Origin: Burkholderiaceae bacterium | Lineage (GTDB): Bacteria > Pseudomonadota > Gammaproteobacteria > Burkholderiales > Burkholderiaceae_E | Direction: 5' to 3' | Length of the DNA: 64,000 nucleotides | Assembly (NCBI GenBank): GCA_027493945.1 | Contig: JAOSJU010000001.1 | Coordinates: 868,001 to 932,000, forward strand | In this document: piece by piece, positions 17,275 to 29,047 of the stretch | Numbering within the stretch: position 1 is the stretch's first letter | Layout: each line of letters starts with the position of its first letter | Made by a program: the position numbers and the translations under genes | Notes under the pieces: model-generated | The model's database searches: none | Seen by the model: the letters and a program-made list of their open reading frames with translations, nothing else | What the model was told of the DNA's origin: nothing

Positions 17275-18305
17275 ACGCGATCGCACCGGCCGCCGCCGCG
17301 TCGCGCCAGGCGGCGAGCAGCGCGCGCGCCTGCGCCAGCCAATGTTCGCGCTGCGCCTGCACCGCATCGGCCAGCGCGGCCGAGGCGCCCGGGGTGCCGG
17401 GCGCCTCGCTGCGCCAGCGCAGGTACCCGGCGCGCAACTCCGGCGCGAGCAGGCCGCGCATGCCCTCCAAGGTTGGCGAACCAGAAGTGGATCGACGCCC
17501 GCTCGTCGCGTTCGAGCAGGGACGGCAGCGTCGACTCGCAGTCGGCGAGCAGGTCGCGGATCGCGCGGGCGACGAGCTCGCTGCGCTGGTCGTCCAGCGA
17601 TTCGAGCATGTGCTCCCACGGCGGACCGAGCAGCGCGGCGGCGCGCCGCTCGCCCAGTTCGTGCAGGATCAGCGTCTCGGTCTCGGCCGCCGCGATGCGA
17701 TCGAGCGCAGCCTCGCGGTCGTCGCCGACCTGCCAGGCGTCGGCCGCCGCGCACAGCCCCTCGGCCGACGGCCGCTGCTGCGACAGCTCCAGGCGTGTAC
17801 CGAGCCAGCGCCGCAGCACGTCGCGCCGCACCAGGACCTGGTCGCCGCGGCTGGCGGCCATCGGCGGATTGAGCCCGCGCGCGTGCTCGCGCCCGGTGAC
17901 CACGATGCTGGCGCCCTCGCGCGTCTGCGAATCGAGCCGCTCGGCCAGCACGAACTCGGGCCGGCGAAAGCGCGCGAGCCCGGCCGCGTAGACCAGCCCG
18001 TGCGCATCGAGCCGCACGTTGGCGGCCACCTCGTCGAACGCATCGACACCGCCGCCGATCGGCAGCGAATCGAAGCGCGGATCTGCCTGCCCCGCGAGCG
18101 ACTCCCAGTGCGCCTCGCGCATCGCGATCCAGCGGCCGACCTCGGCGCGGTCGGGCAGGCGGTCGAGCGGCAGGCCGCGCTCCCAGCGGAAGAATTCGCG
18201 CATCTGCAGCAGGTAGGTGCACAGCGAGAGATCCTGCGCGTGCACCGCGTCGGCGAGGTCGCAGTTGTGCTGGACCGCCGCGGACAGTTCCTCGATGCCC
18301 GGCAT
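17225..18305 (-). CDS. Conserved hypothetical protein of sulfur-carrier cluster, frame break near 17471
   Basis: About 359 residues after correction. It begins MPGIEELSAAVQHNCDLADA and contains LCTYLLQMREFFRWERGLPL. A +1 frame change near 17471 (FWFANL then EGMRGLLAPELRAGYLRW) separates the last 80 residues; both parts look like one protein. It reminds me of proteins named Sfum_1244 family, from memory only. It is the distal gene of tusA-dsrE2-S24-like-this, so a role in sulfur transfer is plausible. No cofactor motif is clear. Confidence 0.68.
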
Positions 18306-18314
18306 GGGGCGCTC

Positions 18315-18746
18315 TCAGGCGACGTAGCGCTTGCTGGCGCGGCGACGGCCCGGTCTGGACTTCTGGATGATCACGCCGCGGATCGCCGACAGGTCGGCGA
18401 TCGGGATGTCGGGATAGGCGGAATTGAGCGGCCGCAGCAGCCAGTTGCCGGCCGGGCCGCGCGCGAGCTGGCGGAAGATCCAGTCGTCGTCGGAGCGTGC
18501 GAGGACGAACGAGCCGTCGGAGACCAGGCCGTCGGGCTCGATGACGATGATCTCGCCCTCGGCGAACTCGGGCAGCATCGAGTCACCGAGCACCATCAGC
18601 GCGAACGACTCGCCGGACGAGCAGCCGTCGCCCCCCTCGTGCCCGCCGTCCTGCCCGCCGTCCTGCCCGTGGGCCGCGCCCGGGCCGAGCGTCTCGATGC
18701 GGATCGGAAAGACCCGCTTCGAGCCGTCGGATCGGTGCGCGTCCAA
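18315..18746 (-). CDS. S24/LexA-like peptidase-fold protein, probably without protease activity
   Basis: A 143-residue protein with a TTG start, 7 bases after the dsrE2 stop. It has the S24 signature MVLGDSMLPEFAEGEIIVIEPDG, which carries the LexA-type Ser. Where LexA and UmuD have the general-base Lys, this protein reads DDDWIFRQLARG, so Arg replaces Lys. No DNA-binding domain is present. A Gly/Asp/Gln-rich repeat (GQDGGQDGGHEGG) lies near residue 28. It may be a binding or sensing relative rather than a protease. Confidence 0.78.
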   Translation of the reverse strand: MDAHRSDGSKRVFPIRIETLGPGAAHGQDGGQDGGHEGGDGCSSGESFALMVLGDSMLPEFAEGEIIVIEPDGLVSDGSFVLARSDDDWIFRQLARGPAGNWLLRPLNSAYPDIPIADLSAIRGVIIQKSRPGRRRASKRYVA

Positions 18747-18753
18747 GGCCTGC

Positions 18754-19224
18754 TCAGATGTAGAGCTGGATGTCGGCCGAGCCGGCGAAGTCGAGGAAGG
18801 CGGTCGCGCCGGCGTACTCGATGCCGTCGATGAACTCGTCGCGCTTGAACTCGAACAGGTCGACGGTCATCTGGCAGGCGATGAACTTGACGTCGGCCTC
18901 GAGGCACAGCGAGCGCAGTTCCTCGATGGATGCCACGCCCTTGGCCTTCATCTTGTTCTTCATCATCATCGTCGCCATCGCCTCCATGCCCGGCAGCGCC
19001 TGCACGAGCACCGGCATCGGCATCGGCATCGGCATCGCGGGATTGCCGAGCGGGCTGACCCGCATGCCGCTGACGTCCTTGCGCAGCAGCGCAAGGCCAT
19101 AGAAGGTGCAGAACACCTGCACCTCGTAGCCGAGCGCAGCGGCCGTCGAAGACAGGATCAGGGGCGGGTACGCCCAGTCGAGCGTGCCCTTGGTGGCGAT
19201 GATCGCCATCTTCTTCGGTTCCAT
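18754..19224 (-). CDS. DsrE2-type sulfurtransferase/sulfur carrier
   Basis: A 156-residue protein of the DrsE_2 group. The hallmark is KFIACQMTVDLFEFKRDEF near residue 112, where the Cys is the likely sulfur-carrying residue; another Cys sits in LRSLCLEADV. The N-terminus begins AIIATKGTLDWAYPPLILSS. A hexanucleotide repeat at 19013-19036 gives an unusual Met-Pro run in the middle. It lies downstream of tusA; DsrE2 and TusA are known to exchange sulfane sulfur in sulfur oxidisers. Confidence 0.88.
   Translation of the reverse strand: MEPKKMAIIATKGTLDWAYPPLILSSTAAALGYEVQVFCTFYGLALLRKDVSGMRVSPLGNPAMPMPMPMPVLVQALPGMEAMATMMMKNKMKAKGVASIEELRSLCLEADVKFIACQMTVDLFEFKRDEFIDGIEYAGATAFLDFAGSADIQLYI
19013..19036. 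repeat. Four tandem GGCATC units inside dsrE2
   Basis: Four exact copies of a 6-base unit, read on the minus strand as GATGCC and encoding alternating Met and Pro. Copy-number change would keep the reading frame and alter the length of a Met-Pro linker. It sits between the first beta-alpha part and the MEAMATMMMKNKMK stretch. Confidence 0.8.
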
Positions 19225-19293
19225 GCGTCTCCCTCTGTCGCTTTCGCGTTGAGATCCTGTCGATGGCTGCCGGCGATGCGCGCCGACCCGCCG

Positions 19294-19521
19294 TTACTTC
19301 TTCTTGATGAGGAACACGAAGCTGCCGCCCTCCTCACCGGACTGGAGCAATTCGTTGCCGGTCTGCTTGGCGAAGGCTTCCATGTCCTTCACCGAACCGG
19401 AATCGGTCGACGTGACGCGCAGCACCTGCCCCGAGCCGAGGTCGTTCAGCGCCTTCTTGGTCTTGATGATCGGCAGCGGGCAGTTCAGTCCGCGCGCGTC
19501 GAGTTCCTTGTCGTAATTCAT
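19294..19521 (-). CDS. tusA: Sulfur carrier protein TusA
   Basis: A 75-residue TusA. The signature ELDARGLNCPLPIIKTKKAL places the sulfane-sulfur-binding Cys at residue 14, followed by the CPxP motif. GAAGGGAG precedes the ATG at 19521. It is followed by dsrE2 after 69 bases. In sulfur oxidisers TusA passes sulfur between rhodanese, DsrE-type proteins and DsrC or the heterodisulfide-reductase-like system; none of the last is visible in this window. Confidence 0.95.
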   Translation of the reverse strand: MNYDKELDARGLNCPLPIIKTKKALNDLGSGQVLRVTSTDSGSVKDMEAFAKQTGNELLQSGEEGGSFVFLIKKK

Positions 19522-19640
19522 CGTCGATTCTCCCTTCGTTGATCGATCGGCGTTCGGCGTTCGCCGCCGCCGGTCGCGGCGACACGTCCGCGCCCCGGAG
19601 CCTAACCGCAAATTACGCGCGATGCCCGGGGCGGCGTCCA

Positions 19641-19655
19641 TACCCGTATAGGGTA
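19641..19655. promoter_or_regulatory. Inverted-repeat site upstream of tusA
   Basis: TACCCGTATAGGGTA has 5-base inverted arms. Its centre is 127 bases before the tusA start. A related site (21394-21408) lies the same distance before fadL. It is a candidate operator shared by the two sulfur-carrier transcription units. Confidence 0.45.
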
Positions 19656-19680
19656 AGCGGCCGCCACCGGCTGCGTATGC

Positions 19681-20013
19681 TCAGTATCCACCCTTGCCGA
19701 AGGGCTTCGTCAGGCCGGCAACGCGCGGCCCCTGCCGGGCCGGCTGGTTCGGGAACAACTCGTAGAGCTTCGACTTCCAGTCGGTCCCGGGATGAGCCTC
19801 CTCGAACTGCTTCACCATCGCGCGGAAGTTCGGCGTGTGGCCCTCGTCCCGGAAACACTCGCGCAGCCAGCCGATCACCAGCCAGTGCTCGTCGGTGAGC
19901 GAGATCCCCTCGGCCTGCGCGATCACGCGCGCTGCCTCGTCGCTGTAGTCGGGTTCGAGCAGGAAGCCTTCGTCGTCCGCCGCGACCTCGACGCCGTTGA
20001 TCAGGTACTCCAA
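19681..20013 (-). CDS. DsrC/TusE-family protein lacking both C-terminal cysteines
   Basis: A 110-residue DsrC-fold protein (MEYLINGVEVAADDEGFL, HWLVIGWLRECFRDEGHTPNFR). In DsrC the last residues carry two redox cysteines, and TusE keeps the penultimate one. Here the tail reads GPRVAGLTKPFGKGGY: neither cysteine is present. The only Cys is internal (LRECF). It therefore cannot carry a persulfide in the DsrC manner and resembles the Cys-deficient regulatory branch of the family. It lies 24 bases after fadL and upstream of tusA. Confidence 0.9.
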   Translation of the reverse strand: MEYLINGVEVAADDEGFLLEPDYSDEAARVIAQAEGISLTDEHWLVIGWLRECFRDEGHTPNFRAMVKQFEEAHPGTDWKSKLYELFPNQPARQGPRVAGLTKPFGKGGY

Positions 20014-20037
20014 TGTCCGTCCCTCGTCGTGTCTGGT

Positions 20038-21274
20038 TCAGAACTTCCAGCCGAATGCGACACCGAGCGTGTTCTGGTGCATGCGCAGATCGGCCGTTCC
20101 GCCGCCCACCGTGGCCGGCAGCGGGCCGCTGACCGTCTTCTCGAACCCGTGCATGTAGGCGACGCTCAGCTCCTTGCCGCCGCCGAGCTGCCAGGTCGCC
20201 CCCAGCGTCAGGTGGTTCTCGATCACGCCGGGCGCGAGGATGTTGAAGAGCGTCTCGTTCGACGGGATCGGCTGGCGGCCGGCGCTGATGCCGCCACGCA
20301 GGGTCAGCTGGTCGTTGTACTGGTAGCTCGCGCCGAGCTTGAACACGGTCATGTCGCGCCAGCCGAAGCCCGGCCCGCCCTTTGCGCCCAGCGGCAGCGC
20401 CGACGCGCCGGTATCGCCGACCGCCGGAACGCCGCTGTAGTCGATCTGTTGCACGTCGGCCGCGATCGTGAGTTTCGGCGTTGCCTTCACCGCGATGCCC
20501 ACGCCGTAGTTCGCCGGAATGTCGAAGGCGCCGCGATCCGGGAACAGGCCCGCGTAGTCGTCGAACCGGCCCATGTCCGTCTTGGTCTGGTAGGTCGCGC
20601 CGAGCGTCACCATGTCGCTCATGCGACCGGTCCAGCCGATGCGCACGCCCCAGCCCGACGAGGAGTCTTCGCCGTTGTTGGTCAGCTTCGTCGGGTCCGA
20701 CGACATCATCGCGAACGGCTGCAGCCCGTACGCCGAGAAACGCTGGTGCGCCGAGGTTCAGCGAGATGCCGACCGCGTGGTCCGGCGTGATCTTGTACGC
20801 CACCGTCGGCGCGATGAACAGCTGCGTGAGGTCGACGCCGGTGGTCCCCGTGACACCCCACGCCGCGAACGGCGACTTCTCGTAGGTGGTGTTCATCCCG
20901 CCGTTGCCGTAGACCACCACACCGATCGCGAGATTGGGGTTCACCATTCGGTTGTAACCGAAATCGGGAACGAAGAACTTGTCGCGCCCGTCGCCGTCGT
21001 AGCTGCCGTTCAGTCCGGCACCGTTGCCGGTGATCGTGGTGTCGCGGGCAGGCATGAACACGTCGAGCCCGACGTCCATCCGGCTGCCCACCAACGCCAT
21101 GCCGGCCGGGTTCGTTGCCGCGGCCATCGCGTCCTGCGGCAACGCGATACCGACCCCCGCCATGCCCTTGGCCTTGATCCCGTAGCCGTGCGAGAAGTAG
21201 CCGTTGGTGGCGTAGCCGAGCGCCGGCGCCAGGCAACCAGCAACCACCAGTGCAACCCGAGTGATCCTGAACAT
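20038..21274 (-). CDS. FadL/TodX-type outer-membrane transport protein, frame break near 20746
   Basis: About 411 residues. A signal peptide is clear (MFRITRVALVVAGCLAPALG, likely cut after GYA) and the mature N-terminus TNGYFSHGYGIKAKGMAGVG is the FadL hatch region, with LPQDAMAAATNPAGMA. The C-terminal strand ends in aromatic Phe (GVAFGWKF), as in outer-membrane barrels. The frame shifts by one base near 20746 (ISLNLGA then QRFSAYGLQPFAMM). FadL proteins import hydrophobic molecules; being directly before the dsrC-like gene hints at uptake of a hydrophobic sulfur compound, which is speculation. Confidence 0.87.
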
Positions 21275-21393
21275 TACGATGTCTCCCCCAGCCTCGTTGT
21301 CGTATCCGGCGCGAGACTCTCCCCGCGACCGCCGTTATGCATGTTCCGGGGCCGCCCGGAACACGTCCATAACCCTGATGATAGGCGAGGTAT

Positions 21394-21408
21394 TACCTTA
21401 AAGGGGTA
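21394..21408. promoter_or_regulatory. Inverted-repeat site upstream of fadL
   Basis: TACCTTAAAGGGGTA, or TACCCCTTTAAGGTA on the fadL strand. It matches 10 of 15 positions of the site before tusA and its centre is also 127 bases from the start codon. The surrounding bases are AT-rich compared with the rest of the window, as expected of a promoter. Confidence 0.45.
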
Positions 21409-21421
21409 TGGAGTATTCGCG

Positions 21422-21694
21422 CTAGGAAGTCGGCCGGGTTTCGAAGCCCTGCAACTCCCCGCTGGCCGGCTCCACGTCGACGCGCACGACCCGCGCGGCG
21501 GGCGGCCCTCGTCCTGCCCAGCGAATCAGATCTTCCACCGCCGAGGGCTCGCCGGCCACCACCGCCTCGACCGAACCGTCGCTGCGATTGCGCACCCAGC
21601 CGGCCAGCCCGCGGCACCTGGCCTCGCGCGCCAGCGATGCGCGAAAACCCACGCCCTGCACCAGGCCGTGGATCATCAGTCTTCGCTGCAGCAC
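21422..21694 (-). CDS. acyP: Acylphosphatase
   Basis: A 90-residue enzyme that hydrolyses acyl phosphates. The active-site motif MIHGLVQGVGFRASL carries the catalytic Arg, and GWVRNRSDGSVEAVVAGE carries the catalytic Asn. The frame is open further upstream; the GTG at 21694 gives the normal family length. It is read on the minus strand and is separated by the divergent start region from the MbfA-like gene. Confidence 0.87.
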   Translation of the reverse strand: MLQRRLMIHGLVQGVGFRASLAREARCRGLAGWVRNRSDGSVEAVVAGEPSAVEDLIRWAGRGPPAARVVRVDVEPASGELQGFETRPTS

Positions 21695-21925
21695 GGCGCC
21701 GTCCACGGTCGTCAGCGCCCGCCCTGCCCGGCGGCACGCGCGCGCGTCGCCAGCATGGCGGCGATGCCGGTGAGCAGGAAGGTTCGCAACGTCGACACGG
21801 TTGGCGAGCATCTTCGCATCGCCCCCGGCAGGCTGTCATCCGCCCGGCACGCGGCTGCGCGAGCGTGTGTCCGATGGGCGCCTGTCGCATCGACGCCTTG
21901 CTCACCGGGGCCCGAACGCACTACG

Positions 21926-23035
21926 ATGCGGCGCCGATTCCGGCATTGCGATTTGCAGATTCGTGAGCGCCCCGCAGCAGACCCGATCCCCGAGCGCGAC
22001 GCCGACGCCGCGCTCGAAGGCTATCTCGAGGAAACGCGTTCGTCGCGGCTGTACCTCGCGCTCGCCGCGATCGAATCCGAGGCGCGCATCGCGCGGATGT
22101 ACCGCGACCTCTCCGGGATGGCCACGCAGCAGGCCGCGCTCTGGGCCGACAGGTTGCGCGCGGCCGGCCAGCCGATCCCGGCCGACGCGCCGCTCGGCTT
22201 GCGCGCCCGTGCCGCGCTGGCGCTGGCGCGCCGCATCGGGATCCGGCCGATGCGCAGCATCTTCACCGCATTGAAGATCCGCGGGCTGTCGGTGTACTCG
22301 GCGCCGCCCGCGCCCGGCCATCCGAGGGTCACGCGCGTCGACGAGATCGGGCGGCGGCACCGCACCGGCGGCGGCAACCTGCGCGCGGCGGTGTTCGGCG
22401 TGAACGACGGACTGGTGTCGAATGCGAGCCTGATCATGGGCATGGCCGGCGCCGCCGCCGAGCCGCGCACGCTGCTGCTCACCGGCGTGGCCGGCCTGCT
22501 GGCCGGCGCCTTCTCGATGGCCGCCGGCGAATACGTGTCGGTGCGCTCGCAACGCGAAGTCTTCGAGTACCAGATCGGCCTGGAGCGCGAGGAACTCGAG
22601 GAATATCCGCAGGCCGAGGCCGACGAGCTCGCGCTGATCTACGAGACCAAAGGCTTCGAGCGCGACGACGCGCGGCGGCTCGCGCAGACGCTGATCGCAG
22701 ACCCCGAGCGCGCGCTCGATACGCTTGCGCGCGAGGAGCTCGGCCTGAACCCGGACGAGCTGGGCTCGCCATGGGGGGCCGCCAGCGCCTCGTTCCTCGC
22801 GTTTGCGGTGGGCGCGGTGATTCCGCTGCTGCCCTTCGTGCTCGGCGAAGGCGCGCGCGCGTTCGCGGCTTCGATCGCGCTCGCGGCTGCGGCGCTGTTC
22901 GGGGTGGGGGCCACGCTGTCGCTGTTCACCGGGCGCAGCGCCTTCGCGTCGGGCCTGCGGATGCTGGCGATCGGCGCGGCCGCGGGCGCGGCCACCTACG
23001 CGATCGGCAGCCTGGTGGGGGTGGGCCTGGCCTGA
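21926..23035 (+). CDS. MbfA-like protein: ferritin-like domain plus VIT1/CCC1 membrane domain
   Basis: About 369 residues. The N-terminal 140 residues form a helical ferritin/rubrerythrin-like domain (EGYLEETRSSRLYLALAAIE, EARIARMYRDLS). The membrane domain is VIT1-like: AAVFGVNDGLVSNASLIMGM, then AGAFSMAAGEYVSVRSQRE, a cytoplasmic helical insert, and three more spans to the C-terminus. MbfA proteins export iron or manganese. The start is uncertain; the ATG at 21926 is the best in frame. Context (suf genes on the other strand) fits iron homeostasis. Confidence 0.84.
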   Translation: MRRRFRHCDLQIRERPAADPIPERDADAALEGYLEETRSSRLYLALAAIESEARIARMYRDLSGMATQQAALWADRLRAAGQPIPADAPLGLRARAALALARRIGIRPMRSIFTALKIRGLSVYSAPPAPGHPRVTRVDEIGRRHRTGGGNLRAAVFGVNDGLVSNASLIMGMAGAAAEPRTLLLTGVAGLLAGAFSMAAGEYVSVRSQREVFEYQIGLEREELEEYPQAEADELALIYETKGFERDDARRLAQTLIADPERALDTLAREELGLNPDELGSPWGAASASFLAFAVGAVIPLLPFVLGEGARAFAASIALAAAALFGVGATLSLFTGRSAFASGLRMLAIGAAAGAATYAIGSLVGVGLA

Positions 23036-23078
23036 TCGTCGGCCGCGGCCCGAAGTGGCCGCCCCGTAAGCGGCTGCC

Positions 23079-23654
23079 CTATAGCAGCCCCATCTCGAGC
23101 TGGGCGGACTCGCTCATCATTTCGCGGCTCCGGGGCGGATCCCAGACGAGCTCGACGTCGACGTCTTCGACGTTCGGGATGCCCAGCAGCTTGGTGCGCG
23201 CCTCGTCGGCCAGCAGCGTGCCCATGCCGCAGCCGGCCGCGGTGAGCGTCATGCGCACGTCGATGCGGAACTTCTCGCCCTCGACCGGCTTGACGTCGCA
23301 GCCGTAGACCAGCCCGAGATTGACGATGTCGATCGGGATTTCCGGGTCGTAGCAGGTGGCCAGTTGCTTCCAGGCGGCCGTCTCGACCGCCTCGACGGTG
23401 GTCGGCGGGCCGCTGCCCACGCCCGCAGCCAGTTCCTCGGATGGCTCGAGCTCGAGGCCCAGCGCATCGGCATGCCGGCCGTCGATGCGGTACAGGTTGC
23501 CGTCGACCATCACGGTGAAGGTGCCGCCCAGTTGCTGGCTGATGTAGCCGACGCGACCCGACTCCAGCGTGGTGGCCGTGCCCCAAGGCACCGCCACCGC
23601 GGGGCAATCGCGGGTGAGCGTGACTTCCTGGATGTCGCCGTGCCGGTAACCCAT
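23079..23654 (-). CDS. sufT: Fe-S assembly protein SufT (DUF59/MIP18 type)
   Basis: A 191-residue protein with an N-terminal SufT region (QEVTLTRDCPAVAVPWGTAT) and a C-terminal DUF59 domain (CYDPEIPIDIVNLGLVYG, RMTLTAAGCGMGTLLADE). The conserved Cys in AAGCGMG is present. SufT helps mature 4Fe-4S proteins under high demand. It is the last gene of the suf operon, 10 bases after sufU. Confidence 0.93.
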   Translation of the reverse strand: MGYRHGDIQEVTLTRDCPAVAVPWGTATTLESGRVGYISQQLGGTFTVMVDGNLYRIDGRHADALGLELEPSEELAAGVGSGPPTTVEAVETAAWKQLATCYDPEIPIDIVNLGLVYGCDVKPVEGEKFRIDVRMTLTAAGCGMGTLLADEARTKLLGIPNVEDVDVELVWDPPRSREMMSESAQLEMGLL

Positions 23655-23664
23655 CGCATCTACC

Positions 23665-24116
23665 TCATTCGGTCTTCGCCGCAGCCGCCTCGCCGGTCAG
23701 CGCGTTGTGCAGCGTGTGCCAGGCGAGCGTTGCGCACTTCACGCGCACCGGAAATTCGCGCACGCCGGCCAGCACTTCGAGTTTGCCGAAATCGCGCCCT
23801 TGCGGCGGCTCACCCGTAAGCAGCGCATGGAAATCACGAAACAACGCTTCGACCTCGGCGATCGTGCGGCCCTTGACCGCCTCGGTCATCAGCGAGGCCG
23901 ATGCAGTCGAGATCGCACAGCCGTGACCGACGAAGCTCACTTCGTCGATCAGGCCGTCCTTCAGGCGCACGTACAGCGTGAGCTGGTCGCCGCACAGCGG
24001 GTTGTGGCCCTCCGCGACGCGGTCGGCGTCGTCCATCTTGTGGAAATTGCGCGGGCTGCGGTTGTGATCGAAGATCACTTCCTGGTAGAGCTCGCGCAGG
24101 TCGCCGTGTCCCAGGC

Positions 24117-24120
<4 letters not shown>
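23665..24120 (-). CDS. sufU: SufU-type Fe-S scaffold/sulfur acceptor
   Basis: A 151-residue IscU-fold protein (ELYQEVIFDHNRSPRNFHKM). Three ligands are visible: NPLCGDQL, GHGCAISTAS and VKCATLAWHTL. The insertion between the second and third Cys makes it SufU rather than IscU. SufU accepts sulfur from SufS through a zinc-bound Cys. It overlaps sufS by four bases. Confidence 0.94.
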
Positions 24121-25417
<1,297 letters not shown>

Positions 25418-25421
<4 letters not shown>

Positions 25422-26755
25422 GACAGCTCCCCGAGCAGTTCGCCGTCCGGCAGGCGTGCGCGGATCGACGCCGCCGCGCGCCGGCGCAGCGGCGCGAGCC
25501 GGATGCGCGCCAGCGCCTCCGCGGCGAAGGCGTAGGTGAGCAGGTTGCGCGCGTGCGCTTCGTCCAGCCCGCGCGAACGCAGGTAGAACAGGCTCGCCTC
25601 GTCGATCTGGCCGACGGTGGCGCCGTGCGCGCACTTGACGTCGTCGGCGTAGATCTCGAGCTCGGGCCGCGCATCGGCCTCGGCCTGCGGCGACAGCAGC
25701 AGGTTGTCGGTGCGCTGCTGCGCATCGGTGCGCATCGCGCCCGGCGCGACGACGATGCGGCCGGCGAACACGCCGCGGGCCGCGCCGTCGAGGATGCCGC
25801 GGTAGAACTCGCGGCTCGTGCCGCGCGGGTGCGCGTGCTCGATGCGCGTGTGATGGTCGACGTGGCGGCGGCCGTCCACATGGAACAGCCCGTTGAGCAG
25901 CGTCTCGCAGCCCTCGCCCTGGAAGCGCGTGACGATGTCGTTGCGCGCCAGCCGCGCGCCGAACGACAGCGAGTGCGAGTCGAACGCCGCGCCCTGCGCC
26001 TGTGCCGCGTCGATCGTGGCGAGGTGGATCGCCTGTGCGGCCTCCTGCTGCAACTTCATGTGCGTGATGCGCGCGTCGGGCCCGGCCTGGACGCGGGTTA
26101 CCGCGTTGGTCAGCGTCGACGTCTCGGGTGCGCCGCCGTCGAGTCCCGGGTAGTGCTCGACCACGGTGGCCTGCGCGCCCGCCTCGGCGACGACCAGGTT
26201 GCGCGGATGGCAGGCGCCACCGGGCGTGGCTGCCACGAACACCAGGTGGATCGGCGCCTCGATCGCGACCGCTCGCGGCAGGTAGACCCAGGCGCCGTCG
26301 GTGGCGAGCGCGGCGTTCAGCGCCGCCGGGCTCGCGCCGTCCTCGGCGCTGCCGAACGCAGCCTCGACCCGCTCGGGCGATTGCGCCAGCGCCTGCGACA
26401 GCGAGCCGACCTGCGCACCGGCGGGCAAACTGCCCACTGCCGAGAGCGCCGGCGAGAACACTCCGTCGACGAACACGAGCCAGTGGCCTTCGGGCTCGTT
26501 GCGCCGCAGTTGAGCGACGACTTCCTGCGCGGCCGCGGCCGTCGCGTCGGCCGGCTGCGCGGCAACGAAACGCTGCTGCGCGAGAAAGGCGAGCGAGGTG
26601 TGCCGGAAGGCCTCGACCCGGCTGGTGGGCCAGCCCTCGTCGGCGAAACGCTCGATCGCGCGCTGGCGCACCGCCGCCAGCCACGGCAGTCCGGCGCCCG
26701 ACAGCGTCGCGGCCCGGGTGCGGAACGCCGCGAGCCAGGTGTCGATGTCGCTCAT
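25418..26755 (-). CDS. sufD: Fe-S assembly protein SufD
   Basis: A 445-residue SufBD-fold protein, partner of SufB and SufC in the SufBCD scaffold. It begins [20 protein letters not shown]; the C-terminal beta-helix includes [20 protein letters not shown], and [20 protein letters not shown], the typical SufD end. It overlaps sufC and sufS by four bases on each side. Confidence 0.95.
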
Positions 26756-27567
26756 CGCGCGGCCCCGCCCGCGGCGGCGCCAGCCGGCGCAGTTTCGCCT
26801 CTGGCGGAGGCGGCCGGCGCCTTCGGCGCGTCGGACACCCACGCGTAGCCGCGCTGCTCGAGCTCGAGCGCGAGCTCCGGTCCGCCCGAATGCACGATGC
26901 GCCCGCCCGAGAGCACGTGCACCTTGTCGGGCACGATGTAGTCGAGCAGCCGCTGGTAGTGCGTGATGACGATCATCGAGCGCTCGGGGCTGCGCAGCCG
27001 GTTCACGCCGTCGGCGACGATGCGCAGCGCGTCGATGTCGAGCCCCGAATCGGTCTCGTCGAGCACCGCCAGCTTCGGCTCGAGCAGCGCCATCTGCAGC
27101 ACTTCGTTGCGCTTCTTCTCGCCGCCCGAAAACCCCTCGTTCACCGAGCGGTACAGGAACTCCTCGCGCATGCCCACCGCCTTCATCTCGGCCTTCACGC
27201 GCTTGAGGAAGTCCATCGCGTCGAGCTCGGGCAGCTTGCGGTGGCGGCGCACCGCGTTGACCGCGGCCTTCAGAAAATAGGCGTTGGAGACGCCCGGAAT
27301 CTCGACCGGGTACTGGAACGCGAGGAACAGTCCCTCGCGCGCGCGCTCCTCGGCGGGCAGCGCGAGCAGGTCCTTGCCGTCCCAGGCGACGCTGCCGCCG
27401 TCGACCGTGTAGCTGTCGCGGCCGGCGAGCACCTGCGCGAGCGTGCTCTTGCCCGAGCCGTTGGGACCCATGATCGCGTGCACCTCGCCCGACTTCACCT
27501 CGAGGTTCAGGCCGCGCAGGATCTGCTTGCCGTCGACCGAGGCGTGCAGGTCTTTGATATCGAGCAT
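26752..27567 (-). CDS. sufC: Fe-S assembly ATPase SufC
   Basis: A 271-residue ABC-type ATPase. Walker [17 protein letters not shown], signature [13 protein letters not shown], Walker [17 protein letters not shown] and the H-loop ITHYQRLL are all present. The last 25 residues are Ala/Pro-rich and longer than usual. It powers the SufBCD complex. It lies 15 bases after sufB. Confidence 0.96.
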   Translation of the reverse strand: MLDIKDLHASVDGKQILRGLNLEVKSGEVHAIMGPNGSGKSTLAQVLAGRDSYTVDGGSVAWDGKDLLALPAEERAREGLFLAFQYPVEIPGVSNAYFLKAAVNAVRRHRKLPELDAMDFLKRVKAEMKAVGMREEFLYRSVNEGFSGGEKKRNEVLQMALLEPKLAVLDETDSGLDIDALRIVADGVNRLRSPERSMIVITHYQRLLDYIVPDKVHVLSGGRIVHSGGPELALELEQRGYAWVSDAPKAPAASARGETAPAGAAAGGAAR

Positions 27568-27582
27568 TTCGTCTTTCCTCTT

Positions 27583-29032
<1,450 letters not shown>

Positions 29033-29047
29033 GCTATCGAGTTCCTG

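Noticed and set aside
23036..23078. Terminator between convergent mbfA-like gene and sufT
   Set aside because: GGCCGC-type partial repeats are visible, but no clean stem and no T run.
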